DNA of 64,000 bases from RPQJ01 sp963778185 (GCA_963778185.1 CAVZTF010000003.1:434001-498000); one strand, 5' to 3'. Counted from the stretch's first letter, positions 8,625 to 17,896 are shown. A program made the numbers and translations. Notes: generated by a model not told the origin, from the sequence alone.

Positions 8625-9497
8625 GTGGCCGAGCCCTTCCCGGCCTGCCTCCTGAACGGCCAGTACCTGCCGCTGGCCGAGGCGCGGATCTCGCCGCTCG
8701 ATCGCGGCTTCCTGTTCGCCGACGGCGTCTATGAAGTGGTGCCGGTGCACCGTGGCCGGCCGTTCCGGCTGCGTGAGCACCTGCGCCGCCTGGACGACAG
8801 CCTCGCGGCAATCCGCCTCGGCAATCCCCATTCCGATGCCGAATGGGCGGCGATCGTGCAGCGCCTGGTCGCGGCGGCCGGGGCGCCCGAGGTTCTCGTC
8901 TACGTGCAGGTGACGCGCGGCGCGCAAAGCAGTCGCAATCACCTGTTCCCGACGGAGCCGCGGCCGACAGTGTTCGCGTTCGCCAGCCCCTACCCGATGC
9001 CCAGCGAAGCAGTGCTCGCCCAGGGCTTGAGCGCCGTGACGCTGCAGGACATCCGCTGGAACCGGTGCGACATCAAGTCCGTGGCGCTGCTGGCGAACGT
9101 GCTGCTGCGCGACGAGGCCCGGCAGCAGGGCGCCGACGAGGCATTGCTGGTGCGCGAAGGACTGCTGCTCGAGGGTTCCTCGAGCACGATCTTCCTCTGC
9201 GTCGGCGGGGCCTTGATTACGCCCCCGAACAGCCACCTCATCCTGCCCGGCACTTCGCGCGACGCCGTGCTCGAACTCGCACGCGATTGGTTGCCGAGCC
9301 AGGAGAGCGAGATCGAATCGCGCGACATCGAGAGCGCCGAGGAGCTGTGGCTCGCCTCGGCGGGCCGCGGCGTGCTGCCCGTGACGCGCGTCGATGGAAA
9401 GCCCGTCGGCGACGGGGCGCCGGGGCCGCTCTGGCAGGAAATGTACGCTCGCCTGCAGCGTCACCTCGACGACATTGCTGAGACTCCGGCGCTCTGA
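8625..9497 (+). CDS. D-amino acid aminotransferase-like class IV PLP enzyme
   Basis: This is a fold-type IV PLP aminotransferase, most like D-amino acid transaminase, which makes D-Glu or D-Ala from keto acids; branched-chain aminotransferase and 4-amino-4-deoxychorismate lyase share the fold. GTG 8625 starts just after the dacA stop and gives 290 aa with the proper N-terminus (LLNGQYLPLAEARISPLDRG). The PLP lysine is in RCDIKSVALLANVL. EGSSSTIFL and the GTSRDAVLELA segment are family features. The place after dacA suits a supply of D-amino acids for the cell wall, but substrate is inferred. Confidence 0.85.
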   Translation: MAEPFPACLLNGQYLPLAEARISPLDRGFLFADGVYEVVPVHRGRPFRLREHLRRLDDSLAAIRLGNPHSDAEWAAIVQRLVAAAGAPEVLVYVQVTRGAQSSRNHLFPTEPRPTVFAFASPYPMPSEAVLAQGLSAVTLQDIRWNRCDIKSVALLANVLLRDEARQQGADEALLVREGLLLEGSSSTIFLCVGGALITPPNSHLILPGTSRDAVLELARDWLPSQESEIESRDIESAEELWLASAGRGVLPVTRVDGKPVGDGAPGPLWQEMYARLQRHLDDIAETPAL

Positions 9498-9500
9498 GCC

Positions 9501-9764
9501 ATGGCCGAAGACACCCTGCTCGAGTTTCCCTGCGATTTCCCCATCAAGATCATGGGACCGGCCACGGACGCGTTCCGCAGCCTCGCGCTCGGCATCGTGA
9601 CGCGACACTTCGGACCGCTCGCGACGAGCCAGCTCGAGGAGCGTCCGAGCAGCGGCGGCAAGTACCTCTCGCTCACCTGCACGGTGCGCGCCGAGAGCAA
9701 GGCGCAACTCGACGCTGTCTACACGGAGCTCACGTCGTGCCGCCAGGTACTCGTCGCGCTGTGA
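9501..9764 (+). CDS. ybeD: DUF493 (YbeD) family protein
   Basis: A small 87-aa protein of the YbeD family, which has an ACT-like alpha/beta fold and is regularly found beside lipB in Gammaproteobacteria. The family pattern is visible: LLEFPCDFPIKIMG, then RPSSGGKYLSLTCTVRAESKAQLDAVYTEL and a terminal VLVAL. The start lies 3 bp after the aminotransferase stop. Its last 46 bases overlap the 3' end of lipB on the opposite strand. The molecular function is not established. Confidence 0.92.
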   Translation: MAEDTLLEFPCDFPIKIMGPATDAFRSLALGIVTRHFGPLATSQLEERPSSGGKYLSLTCTVRAESKAQLDAVYTELTSCRQVLVAL

Positions 9765-10381
9765 GCCCCGGCACCGTTGCCGAGTGCCTCGAGCAGGCGC
9801 GGCGCCAGCGCCTCCGCGACCACCTGGAGGTCGGAAGGGCCTCCGAGGGCCGCAAGCTGCGTCATCTCGAGTCCGGCATGGCCGCAGGGATTGATGCGCC
9901 TGAACGGCTCGAGGTCCATGGCGACGTTGAGGGCGAGGCCATGGTAGGAGCGTGACCGGCGGATGCGCAGGCCGATGCTCGCGAGCTTGCGGCCATCGAC
10001 GTACACGCCGGGCGCATCGCGACGCCCCACCGCGACGATGCCCCACTGCGCAACGGTCGCGACGATCGCGCGCTCGATGCCTTCGACGAGCGACCGGACG
10101 CCGAGACCGGCGCGCGCAAGGTCCACGAGCGGATAGACGACCAGCTGGCCGGGACCGTGATAGGTCACCTGGCCGCCGCGGTCGATGTTGACCACCGGTA
10201 TGTCGCCGGGCGCGAGCAGGTGCTCGGGCCCGGCGTTCATGCCCATGGTGAACACCGGCGGGTGCTCGAGGAACCAGAATTCGTCCGGGGAATCCTTTCC
10301 GCGCACCTCGACGTGGCGCTGCATCGCGCGCCACGTGGGCTCGTAATCGACCCGGCCGAGCCAGCGCAGGAGCGGTGTCAC
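9719..10381 (-). CDS. lipB: Octanoyl-[ACP]:protein N-octanoyltransferase
   Basis: LipB moves octanoate from acyl carrier protein to lipoyl domains of 2-oxoacid dehydrogenases and GcvH. I chose GTG 10381, which overlaps the lipA stop (GTGA) and gives a 220-aa protein starting MTPLLRWLGRVDYEPTW. The catalytic pair is visible as K132 in GRKLASIG and C166 in INPCGHAG; the substrate motif RGGQVTYHGPGQLVVYPL is intact. The 3' end runs 46 bp into ybeD on the other strand. It is translated after lipA in a two-gene operon. Confidence 0.95.
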   Translation of the reverse strand: MTPLLRWLGRVDYEPTWRAMQRHVEVRGKDSPDEFWFLEHPPVFTMGMNAGPEHLLAPGDIPVVNIDRGGQVTYHGPGQLVVYPLVDLARAGLGVRSLVEGIERAIVATVAQWGIVAVGRRDAPGVYVDGRKLASIGLRIRRSRSYHGLALNVAMDLEPFRRINPCGHAGLEMTQLAALGGPSDLQVVAEALAPRLLEALGNGAGAHSATSTWRHDVSSV

Positions 10382-11403
10382 CGCTGCGCGATTCCGCCGC
10401 TGCCGAGGCCCGCGTTGTTGCGCGCGAGCGCCTGCTCCGCGCGATAGCTCGAGCGCACCAGCGGCCCGGCGACGCACTCGCGGAAGCCGCGTTCGAGCGC
10501 CGCGGCGCGGTATGCCTCGAATTCGTCCGGTGCGACGAAACGTTCGACGGCGAGGTGATTCACGGTCGGGCGCAAGTACTGCCCGAGGGTGAGGATGTCC
10601 ACGCCTGCGGCGCGCAGGTCGTCCATCGTCTCGAGGATCTCGGCCTCGGTCTCGCCGAGCCCGAGCATCAGGCTCGTCTTCGTCAGCACCTCGGGCCGAT
10701 GGCGCTTGGCGTGCGCGAGCACGGCGAGGGTCTGCTCGTAGGACGCACGCGGGTCGCGCACCGGGTGCGTGAGGCGCCGCACGGTCTCGACGTTCTGCGC
10801 GAACACGTCGAGGCCGCTGTCGACGACCGTCTCCACGTCCTCGAACGCGCCCTGGAAATCCGGCGTGAGCGCCTCGACCGCCGTCTGCGGATTGAGGCGC
10901 CTGATCTCGCGCACGCAGGCGGCGAAATGCCCCGCCCCGCCGTCCTCGAGGTCGTCGCGATCGACCGAAGTCAGTACGACGTAGCGCAATCCCATCAGCT
11001 GCACGGTGCGCGCGGAATTGGCTGGCTCATCCTCGTCGAGCCAGCCCTGCGGATTGCCGGTGTCGACCGCGCAGAAGCGGCAGGCGCGTGTGCAGACCTC
11101 GCCCATGAGCATCAGCGTGGCGGTGCCGGCGTTCCAGCACTCGCCGATGTTCGGGCACTTGGCTTCCTCGCAGACGGTGGCGAGGCGATGCTCGCGCACC
11201 GTGTTGCGGACAACGTCGAAACGCTCGCCGCCGGGCATGGGCGCGCGCAGCCAGGAGGGCTTGCGACCCGCCGGCAGCGGCGCAGCTTGGGTGCTGGCCT
11301 TGATGCCGTCCTTGATGGCCTTGAAGCCTTGCGGCGTCAGGTACTTCTCGCCGCTGCGGGTCGCGGGCGCGGGGACGACGGGGATGCCTTTCAGGTCGCT
11401 CAT
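10378..11403 (-). CDS. lipA: Lipoyl synthase
   Basis: LipA is a radical-SAM enzyme that inserts two sulfurs into protein-bound octanoate. The product is 341 aa. The auxiliary 4Fe-4S cluster cysteines are C78, C83 and C89 (CX4CX5C) and the radical-SAM cluster cysteines are C104, C108 and C111 (CX3CX2C). A C-terminal RSSYRAEQ motif carries the conserved serine ligand. The stop overlaps the lipB start. The upstream gap carries a large inverted repeat, so any promoter must lie in the first 80 bp. Confidence 0.97.
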   Translation of the reverse strand: MSDLKGIPVVPAPATRSGEKYLTPQGFKAIKDGIKASTQAAPLPAGRKPSWLRAPMPGGERFDVVRNTVREHRLATVCEEAKCPNIGECWNAGTATLMLMGEVCTRACRFCAVDTGNPQGWLDEDEPANSARTVQLMGLRYVVLTSVDRDDLEDGGAGHFAACVREIRRLNPQTAVEALTPDFQGAFEDVETVVDSGLDVFAQNVETVRRLTHPVRDPRASYEQTLAVLAHAKRHRPEVLTKTSLMLGLGETEAEILETMDDLRAAGVDILTLGQYLRPTVNHLAVERFVAPDEFEAYRAAALERGFRECVAGPLVRSSYRAEQALARNNAGLGSGGIAQR

Positions 11404-11482
11404 TCAATCCTGCCTCGTGGTGCGCGCATTGTAAGGGCTCGCGGCCCGTATTGGCGCTGCGGCGGCTGCGCCTGCGGCACGT

Positions 11483-11595
11483 GTGGCCGGGGGTGGGAGG
11501 GGGTCGCCGGGCCGTGCGAGGCATGGATGCCGAGCCCGGAGCCCCCAAGGATGGGTTTACGGCGTCCCGGCGAGCCCCCTCCCGCCCCCGGCCAC
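11483..11595. repeat. 113-bp imperfect palindrome (intergenic repeat element)
   Basis: The left arm 11483-11511 and right arm 11566-11595 are near-perfect inverted copies of a roughly 29-base G-rich/C-rich block, with one substitution and one extra base. The loop contains GCATGGATGCCGAGCCCGGA and CCCCCAAGGATGGGTTTACG, which also pair partly. It fills most of the gap between murU (ends 11611) and lipA (starts 11403). It could act as a terminator for amgK-murU and as a dispersed genomic repeat; no transposase is present. Confidence 0.8.
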
Positions 11596-11610
11596 ACGCG
11601 CACCGTGGAT

Positions 11611-12288
11611 TCAGCGAGCGTTGCGCTGCAGGCGCGCGTCGAGCTCGGCGAGTCGCTGCACGGTACCGATGTCGAGCCAGTCGCCATCGAAGAGCTCGCC
11701 GCTCAGCCGGCCGGCGCGAGCGGAGGAACGCAGCAGCGGCGCGAGCTTGAAGATGCCGTCCTGGCAGCCGTCGAACAGCTCGGGGCGATAGACGCCCACG
11801 CCGGAGAACGTGTGGCGCTCACCCTCGCCTTCCACGATGCGCGACCGGTCGAGCACGAAGTCGCCGTCCGGGTTGTGCACGGGGTTCGGGACCAGCACGA
11901 GATGCGCGAGGTCGGCGGGTTGCAGCAGTTCCCGCAGCCGCGCGTAAGGGTAGTCCGTCCACACGTCGCCGTTCAGCACGACGAACGGCCCCGGCCCGAG
12001 GAGCGGCAGCGCGCGGAAGATACCGCCGCCGGTCTCGAGCGGCTCGGGTCCCTCGTCGCTGTAGCGCAGGTTCACGCCGTATCGCTCGCCGTCGCCCAGC
12101 GCCTCGCGGATCTGCGTGCCGAGCCACGAGAGGTTGACCACCAGGTCTCGGAATCCCGCCATGGCGAGCGCGTGCAGGTGATGCACGATCAGCGGCCGCC
12201 CGCCGACCTCGAGCAGGGGCTTGGGGCGCTCGAGCGTCAATGGACGCATGCGCTCGCCTCGCCCGGCCGCCAGGATCAGCGCCTTCAC
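11611..12288 (-). CDS. murU: N-acetylmuramate-1-phosphate uridylyltransferase
   Basis: MurU makes UDP-MurNAc from MurNAc-1-phosphate and UTP in the cell-wall recycling route that bypasses de novo synthesis. GTG 12288 overlaps the amgK stop and gives a 225-aa protein that begins with the nucleotidyltransferase signature KALILAAGRGERMRPLT followed by RPKPLLEVGG. VVLNGDVWTD holds the metal-binding aspartate. Pairing with an AmgK-type kinase directly upstream supports MurU over other sugar-phosphate nucleotidyltransferases. Confidence 0.9.
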   Translation of the reverse strand: MKALILAAGRGERMRPLTLERPKPLLEVGGRPLIVHHLHALAMAGFRDLVVNLSWLGTQIREALGDGERYGVNLRYSDEGPEPLETGGGIFRALPLLGPGPFVVLNGDVWTDYPYARLRELLQPADLAHLVLVPNPVHNPDGDFVLDRSRIVEGEGERHTFSGVGVYRPELFDGCQDGIFKLAPLLRSSARAGRLSGELFDGDWLDIGTVQRLAELDARLQRNAR

Positions 12289-13358
12289 GCAGTGCGTCCG
12301 GCGAGGCTCGCGCGCATCTCGGGCAGCACTCGCCCGCCGACCAGCTCGCCGAGTGCCGCGAGATCGGCATGGCGGGCACACGCCTGCTCGACGTACTCGA
12401 GCGTGCGCGGCACGTCCGGGAGATACCCCGCCTTGCCGTCGCGATGCCAGAGTCGGGCGAAGATGCCGCTCGCCTTCAGGTGTCGCTGCACGCCCATCAG
12501 GTCGAACCAGCGCAGGAACCCCGCCTCGTCAGCGCCCGCCTCGAGCCCGGCCACCGACGCCTGCCGGCGGAACTCCAGCGCCCAGGCGACCACCTGCTCC
12601 GGCGGCCACGCGATATAGCAGTCGCGCAGCAGCGAGACGAGGTCGTAGGTGAGCGGGCCGTGCACGGCATCCTGGAAATCGAGGATGCCGGGATTGTCGC
12701 CCGGGCAGACCATGAGGTTGCGCGAGTGATAGTCGCGGTGCACGAACACGCGCGGCTGCGCGAGCGCGCTGGCGACCAGCAAGTCGCAGACCGCGGCGAG
12801 TTGCCGCGCATCGGCGGCATCCAGCTCGAGACCGAGGTGCCGGCCGAGCAGCCAGTCCTGGAACAGGCTCATCTCGAAGCGCAGCAGCTTCTCGTCGTAG
12901 GGCGGCAGGCGCTGCGCATGCTCGCTGCCCCGCGCCTGGATGCGTACCAGCGCGGCAATGGCGTCGGCGTAGAGCGCGGGCCCTCGGCGGCGGTCGGCGA
13001 GGTCGTCCAGATACGTGGTCGCACCGAGGTCCGTCAGCAGGAGGAAGCCGTCGTCCGCGTTGCGCGCGAGAACCCGTGGCGCGTGCACGCCGATGGCGCC
13101 GAGCATGCCTGCCACCTGCAGGTAGGGACCCACGTCCTCCTTGCCTGGCGGCGCATCCATGGCGACGAACGTGCCATCCGGCCGCGTGACGCGGAAATAG
13201 CGCCGGAAGCTCGCGTCGGCCGAGGCCGGGGCGAGCCCGCAATCGCGCCAGCCGAGGTCGTGCTCGAGCCAGTGGCACAGGAGGTCGAGCCGGGGGTCGT
13301 CTCGGCGAAGGTCTTGCAAGGCGGGCCTCGGAAAGTCGGATGCGGGCGGGCGCGACAA
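12285..13358 (-). CDS. amgK: Anomeric MurNAc/GlcNAc kinase
   Basis: AmgK phosphorylates the anomeric carbon of MurNAc (and GlcNAc) released from recycled peptidoglycan. The protein has the aminoglycoside-phosphotransferase fold: catalytic HRDYHSRNLMV and metal-binding GILDFQDAVHGP. It overlaps the murU start, giving a two-step pathway in one transcript. The start is uncertain: TTG 13358 gives 357 aa, but the first 14 residues are poorly structured and a TTG about 40 bases downstream is equally possible. It is divergent from lptD with only 14 bp between, as in Pseudomonas. Confidence 0.9.
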   Translation of the reverse strand: MSRPPASDFPRPALQDLRRDDPRLDLLCHWLEHDLGWRDCGLAPASADASFRRYFRVTRPDGTFVAMDAPPGKEDVGPYLQVAGMLGAIGVHAPRVLARNADDGFLLLTDLGATTYLDDLADRRRGPALYADAIAALVRIQARGSEHAQRLPPYDEKLLRFEMSLFQDWLLGRHLGLELDAADARQLAAVCDLLVASALAQPRVFVHRDYHSRNLMVCPGDNPGILDFQDAVHGPLTYDLVSLLRDCYIAWPPEQVVAWALEFRRQASVAGLEAGADEAGFLRWFDLMGVQRHLKASGIFARLWHRDGKAGYLPDVPRTLEYVEQACARHADLAALGELVGGRVLPEMRASLAGRTA

Positions 13359-13372
13359 TTATAATCCGTGAA

Positions 13373-15601
13373 ATGAAGCCGTCCGACCGAATCGCGCCGT
13401 GTCGCCGGCGGCTGCTCCTCGCGCTCGCGACGGGAGCACTCGCCGCCCAGGCCGCGGCCGCGGACGACCCGCAATGCCGCGCGCCGCCCGAGGACCCGCG
13501 CCTGGCGGAACTGCGGCAGGCGAACCCGGACGACCCGCGCATCGACATCACCAGCGACGAGGGGGAACTCGGCCGCGAGGGCGATGCGAGCCTCGCCGGC
13601 AACGTGCGCATCCGCATGGGCCAGCGGCTGCTGACCGCGGACGCCGCCGAGATCGACGCCGAGAAACGCAGCGTGCGCCTCAAGGGCACCGTCGAATACC
13701 TCGACCCCGAGCTGCACGTGCAGGGCCAGGGTGGTTCGTTCGAGGGCGACGGCGCGGGGAGCTTCGACGGCGCGAAGTTCGCCCTGCTCGATCGCGCCGC
13801 GCGCGGTTCCGCCAGGCACGTGGACCTGCGCAAGCAGACGGTCCTCGACCTGCAGGGCGTGCGCTACACGGCCTGCCCCCCCGGCAACGAGGACTGGGAA
13901 CTCAAGGCCAGCTCGATCGCGATCAACCAGAGGACCAGCGTCGGAACCGGCCGCGACGTGCGGCTCGAATTCAAGGGCGTACCGATCCTCTACACGCCCT
14001 GGATTTCCTTTCCCGTGGGCGAGCAGCGCAAGTCGGGCCTGCTGTTCCCGACGATCGGCACCAGCAGCAAGGGAGGCACCCAGATCGCCGTTCCGTGGTA
14101 CTGGAACATCGCGCCGAACTACGACGCCACGATCACGCCACGTTATTACTCTTCGCGCGGCCCGCGCATCGACCCGGAGTTCCGCTACCTGACCGAAGGC
14201 AACGAAGGCACGCTGTATGCGGAGTACCTTCCGAACGACCAGGTGACCGACGAGGCGCGCAGTTTCGCGCACGTGCAGCACGTCACGCGGTTCGAGCCGC
14301 GGACGCGCCTGCTGGTCGACGCGTCGAACGTGAGCGACAACGGCTATTTCGAGGATTTCGGCGCCGGCTTCGAAGGCACCAGCGCGACCTTCCTCGGCCG
14401 GCTGCTGGAATTGCGGCACGACACGCAGCACTGGTCCCTCACCGGCCGGATGCAGAATATCCAGGTGATCGACGATGCGCTGCCGGACGAGGACGCCCCC
14501 TACACGATCCTGCCGCAGGTCGCGGCCATCGGCCATTGGGGCGACCTGCCCTACGGTTTCGCGGCGACCGTGCAGGCCGAGGCGGTGAACTTCCAGCGCG
14601 ACCTTGGACCGGAGGGTGTGCGCGTGGACCTCGAGCCCTCCCTGGACTGGCGCGTGGAAAGTCGCGGTGCGTTCGCAGCGGCCGGCGCTGCCTGGCGCCA
14701 CACTGCCTATGCCCTGAGCGAACTCCCGGCCGGTTCCGACGACTCGTTGAACCGCTCCCTGCCAACGCTGAGCCTCGACTCCGGACTGCTGCTCGAGCGG
14801 GCGGCGGGTTCGCGCGGCCAGCGGCTGCAGACGCTGGAGCCGCGGTTCCTGTACCTGTACGTCCCGTATCGCGACCAGGAGCAGATTCCCGTGTTCGACA
14901 CGGCCCAGCCGGACCTCAACATGGTGCAATTGTTCCGCAGCAACCGGTACGTCGGCGCCGATCGAGTGGGCGATGCGAATCAGCTCGCCGTAGGAATCAC
15001 CAGCCGCCTGCTGGACGCCAGCGGCGGTCGGCAGTACCTCAGCGCGACGCTGGGCCAGGCCTTCTACTTCGAGGACCCGCGCGTGCGGCTGCCGGATGAA
15101 CCGGCCCGCGACCGGTCCACCTCCGACGTGATCGCGGAACTCGACCTGTCGGCCTTCAAGAACTGGAGCGCGCGCCTGGGATACCAGTGGAACCCGGACC
15201 AGACCCGCAGCGAGAAGTCCGAGGTGTTGCTGCAGTACCGCCCGGCCAGCGACCATGTCGTCAACGTCGGGTACCGCTTCCGCCGCGACCTCGTCGAGCA
15301 GTTCGACGTTTCCGCCGCCTGGCCGATCGGCGAGCGGTGGCGCGGCTTCGGCCGCTGGGTCTATTCGACCCGCGAGCAGAAGACGCTCGACCAGTTCATC
15401 GGCCTCGAATACGGCTCGTGCTGCTGGGCCTTGCGCCTCATCACCCGACGCTACGTGAGCAGCCGAACCGGAGACGCGGACACCTCCTTCGGCCTGCAAC
15501 TGGAACTCAAGGGCCTCTCCAGTGTCGGAGTGGACAACGAGGCTTTCCTGCGGGACGCGATTCGGGGATACTCCGCGCTCCCGCCCGACCCCCGGTCCTG
15601 A
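13373..15601 (+). CDS. lptD: LPS-assembly outer-membrane protein LptD
   Basis: LptD is the beta-barrel that inserts lipopolysaccharide into the outer leaflet of the outer membrane. ATG 13373 gives 742 aa with a signal peptide ending near AAAADDPQC. The N-terminal OstA domain includes ITSDEGELGREGDASLAGNVRIRMGQ; the rest is barrel. Cysteines that could form the maturation disulfides are in DPQC near the N-terminus, TACPPGNEDW near 165, and the YGSCCWALRL pair near the C-terminus. A TATAAT at 13360-13365 sits only 7 bp before the start, but no -35 is evident. surA follows after 1 bp. Confidence 0.95.
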   Translation: MKPSDRIAPCRRRLLLALATGALAAQAAAADDPQCRAPPEDPRLAELRQANPDDPRIDITSDEGELGREGDASLAGNVRIRMGQRLLTADAAEIDAEKRSVRLKGTVEYLDPELHVQGQGGSFEGDGAGSFDGAKFALLDRAARGSARHVDLRKQTVLDLQGVRYTACPPGNEDWELKASSIAINQRTSVGTGRDVRLEFKGVPILYTPWISFPVGEQRKSGLLFPTIGTSSKGGTQIAVPWYWNIAPNYDATITPRYYSSRGPRIDPEFRYLTEGNEGTLYAEYLPNDQVTDEARSFAHVQHVTRFEPRTRLLVDASNVSDNGYFEDFGAGFEGTSATFLGRLLELRHDTQHWSLTGRMQNIQVIDDALPDEDAPYTILPQVAAIGHWGDLPYGFAATVQAEAVNFQRDLGPEGVRVDLEPSLDWRVESRGAFAAAGAAWRHTAYALSELPAGSDDSLNRSLPTLSLDSGLLLERAAGSRGQRLQTLEPRFLYLYVPYRDQEQIPVFDTAQPDLNMVQLFRSNRYVGADRVGDANQLAVGITSRLLDASGGRQYLSATLGQAFYFEDPRVRLPDEPARDRSTSDVIAELDLSAFKNWSARLGYQWNPDQTRSEKSEVLLQYRPASDHVVNVGYRFRRDLVEQFDVSAAWPIGERWRGFGRWVYSTREQKTLDQFIGLEYGSCCWALRLITRRYVSSRTGDADTSFGLQLELKGLSSVGVDNEAFLRDAIRGYSALPPDPRS

Positions 15602-15602
15602 A

Positions 15603-16910
15603 ATGTCCTTTATTTTCAAGTATCTGGCCGCAGTCCTGCTCTTCGCCGGCGCTGCCGTCCACGCCCAGGCGGTCGAGCCCGCCGCCAGCCGCGGCACGTT
15701 GCTCGATAGCATCGTCGCCGTGGTCAACGACGGCATCGTGCTCGGCAGCGACCTCGACCAGCAGATGCGCGTGATCTCGGACCGGATCGAACAGCAGGGA
15801 CAGCAGCTGCCGCCGCGCAACATCCTGCGCCAGCAGGTGCTCGAGCGCCTGGTGCTGCAGGAGCTGCAGATGCAGCGCGCCTCGCGACTCGGCCTCAAGG
15901 TGCCCGACGAGACCCTCAACGAGGCACTGACTGAAGTCGCGGCCCGCAACGGGATCAAGTTCAGCGACCTGCCCGCGGCCCTGGAACAGCAGGGAATCGA
16001 CTACCGCAACTACCGGGAGGAAGTGCGGCGCGAAATGACGCTGTCACAGCTGCGTCAGCGGGACGTCTACTCGCGCATCTACCTGTCGCCGCGCGAGCTC
16101 GAGCAGTGCATGGCCAAGCGCAAGTCCTCGCCGGACGCGGACCGCGAATACAACATCGGGCACATCCTCGTATCCGTGCCGAGCTCCGCCACCGCCGAGC
16201 AGATCGCCGAGCGCACCGCGCGCGCGCAGGGCATTTTCGAGCGGGCGCGCCGCGGCGAGGATTTCGCGCAGCTCGCCGTGTCGTATTCCGACGCGGGCAC
16301 GGCCCTCGAGGGCGGACAACTCGGCTGGCGCAAGGCGGGCCAGCTGCCTTCGTTCGCTGCCGATGCCATCCCGAAGCTGCAGGTCGGCGAAGTCACCGAG
16401 CCCATCCGCACGCCGAGCGGCCTGCACATCTTCAAGGTGCAGGAGTCGCGCGGCGCGCAGCAGGCTTCGCTCGTTTCCCAGACGCACGCCCGGCACATCC
16501 TGATGCAGACCAACGCCATCGAGGACGACGAGACCGTCCGCCTGAAGTTGAGCGAGATCCGCAAGCGCGTGCTTGCAGGCGAGAGCTTCGAGACCATCGC
16601 GTCGGTCACCTCCACCGACCCGGGCTCGGCGGCCAAGGGCGGCGACCTCGGCTGGGCCGGGCCCGGCAGCTTCGTGCCGGAGTTCGAGAAGCAGCTCGAC
16701 GCCCTCGACGAGAACGAGATCAGCCAGCCGTTCAAGACGACCTACGGCTGGCACATCGTGCAGCTGCTCGGCCGGCGCACGTATGACGCCACTGACGACG
16801 TGCTCCGCAACCGCTGCGCCGGCCAGCTGCGCGAGGCTCGCGCCGACGAGGAGACCGAGATCTGGCTGCGCCGCCTGCGCGACGAAGCCTTCGTCGAACT
16901 GCGCATGTGA
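15603..16910 (+). CDS. surA: Periplasmic chaperone/peptidyl-prolyl isomerase SurA
   Basis: SurA escorts outer-membrane proteins, including LptD, through the periplasm. The product is 435 aa with a signal peptide (KYLAAVLLFAGAAVHAQA). After the chaperone N-domain (VVNDGIVLGSDLDQQM) come two parvulin domains, the first starting NIGHILVSVP and the second ARHILMQTNA with GSAAKGGDLGWAGPG. A C-terminal segment rejoins the chaperone core. It is placed between lptD and pdxA, the classic order, and its stop overlaps the pdxA GTG start. Confidence 0.96.
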   Translation: MSFIFKYLAAVLLFAGAAVHAQAVEPAASRGTLLDSIVAVVNDGIVLGSDLDQQMRVISDRIEQQGQQLPPRNILRQQVLERLVLQELQMQRASRLGLKVPDETLNEALTEVAARNGIKFSDLPAALEQQGIDYRNYREEVRREMTLSQLRQRDVYSRIYLSPRELEQCMAKRKSSPDADREYNIGHILVSVPSSATAEQIAERTARAQGIFERARRGEDFAQLAVSYSDAGTALEGGQLGWRKAGQLPSFAADAIPKLQVGEVTEPIRTPSGLHIFKVQESRGAQQASLVSQTHARHILMQTNAIEDDETVRLKLSEIRKRVLAGESFETIASVTSTDPGSAAKGGDLGWAGPGSFVPEFEKQLDALDENEISQPFKTTYGWHIVQLLGRRTYDATDDVLRNRCAGQLREARADEETEIWLRRLRDEAFVELRM

Positions 16911-17896
16911 ACGCGAGCGAGCCCGTCCGCACGATTGCCGTCACGACGGGCGAGCCGGCCGGCATCGGGCCGGACCTCTGCGGCGCCCTGCTGGACGAGG
17001 CGTGGACGAGTCGCATCGTGCTGATCGGCGATCGCAGGCTCTACGAGCGCGTGGCGGGCCGCGCTGCACGCCTGGCGACCCTCGCCGACTTCGGGCGCCC
17101 CGGCAATGCGACGCCCGGCATCGAGCTGCTGCACGTGCCGCTGCGGACACCGTGCGCCGCGGGACGGCTCGACCCCGCCAACGCGCCCTACGTGCTCGAG
17201 CTGCTCGACCGAGCCGTGGACGGCTGCCTGTCCGGCGAGTTCCACGCCATGGTGACGGCGCCGGTCCACAAGGGCGTGATCAACCGGTCGGGCGTGCCGT
17301 TCACGGGCCACACCGAATACCTCGCCGAGCGCACGGGCGCACCCCTGCCGGTCATGATGCTCACGGGAGGCGGCATGCGCGTCGTGCTCGCCACGACGCA
17401 CCTGCCGCTCAAGGACGTGAGCGCGTCCGTGACGGCAGCGCGGCTCGAGTCGGTCCTGCGCATCCTCGACGGTGACCTGCGGCGGCGTTTCGGGGTGCGC
17501 ACGCCCGAAATCCTCGTCTGCGGCCTGAACCCCCATGCGGGGGAAGGCGGCTACCTCGGCCGCGAGGAGATCGACGTCATCATTCCCACGCTCGAGCGCC
17601 TGCAGCAGTCGGGGTTGCGGCTCACCGGTCCGGTGCCCGCCGACACGGCCTTCCTGCCGGCGCGGCTGGCCGGTTTCGACGCCGTGCTCGCGATGTACCA
17701 CGACCAGGGCCTGCCCGTCCTCAAGCACGCCTCGTTCGGCCACGCGGTCAACGTGACGCTCGGACTGCCCATCATCCGCACGTCGGTGGACCACGGCACC
17801 GCGCTCGACATCGCCGGCACGGGTCGCGCGGATGCGGGCAGCCTGCACGCGGCCCTGCGCCTCGCCGAAGAACTCTGCGCCCTCGCCCGTCCTTGA
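16907..17896 (+). CDS. pdxA: 4-hydroxythreonine-4-phosphate dehydrogenase
   Basis: PdxA oxidises 4-phosphohydroxy-threonine in the DXP-dependent pyridoxal phosphate pathway. The product is 329 aa from GTG 16907. Family features are TTGEPAGIGPDLC at the N-terminus, the metal-binding GHTEYLAERTG, HAGEGGYLGREE, and the MYHDQGLPVLKH motif followed by GLPIIRTSVDHGTALDIAGTG. The stop overlaps the TTG start of ksgA, so translation is probably coupled. Confidence 0.96.
   Translation: MNASEPVRTIAVTTGEPAGIGPDLCGALLDEAWTSRIVLIGDRRLYERVAGRAARLATLADFGRPGNATPGIELLHVPLRTPCAAGRLDPANAPYVLELLDRAVDGCLSGEFHAMVTAPVHKGVINRSGVPFTGHTEYLAERTGAPLPVMMLTGGGMRVVLATTHLPLKDVSASVTAARLESVLRILDGDLRRRFGVRTPEILVCGLNPHAGEGGYLGREEIDVIIPTLERLQQSGLRLTGPVPADTAFLPARLAGFDAVLAMYHDQGLPVLKHASFGHAVNVTLGLPIIRTSVDHGTALDIAGTGRADAGSLHAALRLAEELCALARP

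Noticed and set aside
13360..13365. TATAAT as a leaderless lptD promoter
   Set aside because: The -10 match is exact, but no -35-like sequence is found at 15-19 bp upstream and the start would be almost at the transcript 5' end, so it was not listed as a promoter.
10375..15958. Very long open frames opposite lipA, murU, amgK and lptD (up to 974 codons)
   Set aside because: They are antisense to genes with intact catalytic motifs and have biased composition typical of high-GC shadows.
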